A DNA stretch of 64,000 bases from Cryptomeria japonica (lineage: Eukaryota; Streptophyta; Pinopsida; Cupressales; Cupressaceae), in the NCBI RefSeq assembly GCF_030272615.1, contig NC_081414.1, positions 519,569,185 through 519,633,184 of the forward strand, given 5' to 3'. The notes beneath the pieces were generated by a model. The model was not told the origin of the DNA. It worked only from the letters and a program-made list of their open reading frames with translations, and did not search any database. Every line of letters starts with the position of its first letter. The first letter of the stretch is position 1. Positions 62,903 to 64,000 of this stretch are shown here, piece by piece. The translations under genes and the position numbers were made by a program.

Positions 62903-64000
62903 TTAGGTGTAAAAACATTTGAGGTGCATGCTGTTGATCAGATTTGCTAGTAGTTCTCCTTCTAAAGTAGCCAACTAATATGCCCCAGACCCAAATGCAG
63001 CAGTGACAACATATGGGCCCAGCCAATTTGATTCAAACTTTCCTTGATGTTCTCAGTTGGGTTGGTTACGAGGATTTTCTCAAAGAACAAGATCACCTAC
63101 CTCGAATGTACGAGGCTTCACTTGATGATTATAGCTTCTGCTCATGCGCTGCTGATAGGCTTTGAGGTGATTGTATGTAGCTTGTCGCTTCTCATCAAGT
63201 AGCTCTAAGTCCTGAAGACAGGATACTCTATATGATTCATCATCGATGAGATTGTGCAAGGAAACTCGTAGTGATGGGATCTTGACCTCAATAGGTAAAA
63301 TAGCTTCTGTACCATAGACCAATGAGTATGGAGTTGCACCTGTAGGGGTTCAAATGCTAGTTTGATATGCCCATAGTGATGGATTCAATTGAACGTGCCA
63401 ATCACGACCGGCATCATTGACTGTCTTCTTTAGGATTCTTAATGTGTTCTTATTTGATGCTTTATCCTGACCATTGCCTTGTGGGTAATAGGGAGTGGAA
63501 AAGCGGTGTTGGATGTGAAATTTCTCGCAGAGTTCACAGACATCTTTATTTTTGAAAGGAAGACCATTATCTGTGATGATGGACATGGGTACACCATACC
63601 AGCAGATTATGTAATTGAGGATGAATGAGGTGATCTACTTGCCAGTAACTTGGGTAAGTGGAACAACTTCGATCCACTTTGTGAAATATTCAGTGGCGGT
63701 AATAATGAATTTATGGCCATTGGATGAAGATGGATGGATTTTACCCACAAGGTCAAGGCCCCATTGACAAAAAGGCCATGGTGTTGTGATTGGTTGTAAT
63801 TCTTGTGCCGATGCATGTATTAGGTCTCCATGAACTTGGCATTTCTTGCACTTTCTGACAAAGTAGGAGTCTTTTTCCATAGATGGCCAATAGTATCCAT
63901 TGCGCAAGAGTTTCTTGGCTAGTGACAGACCGCTCGCATGAGTTCCACAAATTCCTTCATGTACCTCTTCCAAGGCCTTTGTTATCTCATCTTGTTCCAG
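62903..64000 (-). pseudogene. Gypsy D pol, integrase end (cut by window edge)
   Basis: A single minus-strand frame from the window edge to TAA at 62903. HHCC zinc module: VHEGICGTHASG and CKKCQVHGD. Core: FCQWGLDLVGKI and SIITDNGLPF give the first two DDE aspartates. In GNGQDKASNKN the third catalytic glutamate has become lysine. C-terminal: VYGTEAILPIE, YRVSCLQDLELLDEKRQ, VGDLVL, then WLGPYVV...INSMHLK (GPY/F module). Stops are at 63635 (TAG), 63350, 63080 and about 63038 (TGA) and about 62957 (TAG). Integrase inserts the cDNA into chromosomes. The family looks Tat-like and has no chromodomain. Confidence 0.9.

Overview
The window is plant nuclear DNA made almost entirely of nested, decayed LTR retrotransposons. 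I found no host gene, tRNA, rRNA, CRISPR array or bacterial-type operon. The giant nested Ty1/copia and Ty3/gypsy elements, long LTRs and AT-rich composition suggest a plant with a very large genome. A gymnosperm is my guess, but no host gene confirms it.

Layout, left to right. 1-2163 is the 3' end of a plus-strand SIRE-like copia (copia F): a broken coiled-coil ORF, a polypurine tract (PPT) and a 3' LTR. 2159-16308 is an LTR-internal-LTR-internal-LTR array of an element with roughly 4.3 kb LTRs and a 3.8 kb non-coding interior. That is the architecture of a large retrotransposon derivative (LARD). 16309-37345 is a minus-strand gypsy (gypsy E): 3' LTR, PPT, an antisense plant mobile domain (PMD) pseudogene and an integrase remnant. 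Its PMD region is split by a 15 kb insertion, copia C (20631-35645, minus). Copia C's own 5' LTR is split by a complete 7.5 kb gag-protease-only gypsy (TR-GAG type, 27591-35125) with a perfect 5-bp target duplication, CCAAC.

37346-40377 is anonymous AT-rich DNA. 40378-47077 is copia A (plus): 5' LTR, initiator-Met-type PBS and a gag broken by an unidentified 3.6 kb insert. 47078-53802 is copia B (minus), inserted in copia A. Its 5' LTR is broken at 53803 by an inverted LARD-family LTR fragment (53803 to about 55720). That fragment abuts gypsy D (minus, about 55721 to beyond 64000), which has a 3' LTR with a TATA box, a PPT, a 20-bp-period repeat array, an antisense PMD pseudogene and the 3' part of pol with integrase.

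How the parts relate. Gypsy E and gypsy D independently show the same design: integrase on the minus strand, a PMD protein gene on the opposite strand between pol and the 3' LTR, and a short-period (about 20 bp) array with palindromic cores just upstream of the PMD gene. TR-GAG shares its PPT, LTR start and a GC-rich LTR motif with gypsy E, so an autonomous gypsy E relative is a plausible source of its missing RT and integrase. The pol and PMD frames of gypsy D and the gag-protease frame of TR-GAG are interrupted almost only by stops that a single C-to-T change can explain (CGA to TGA, CAG to TAG, CAA to TAA). That is what decay of methylated, silenced DNA would leave. All boundaries and homologies were judged by eye, without alignment software.
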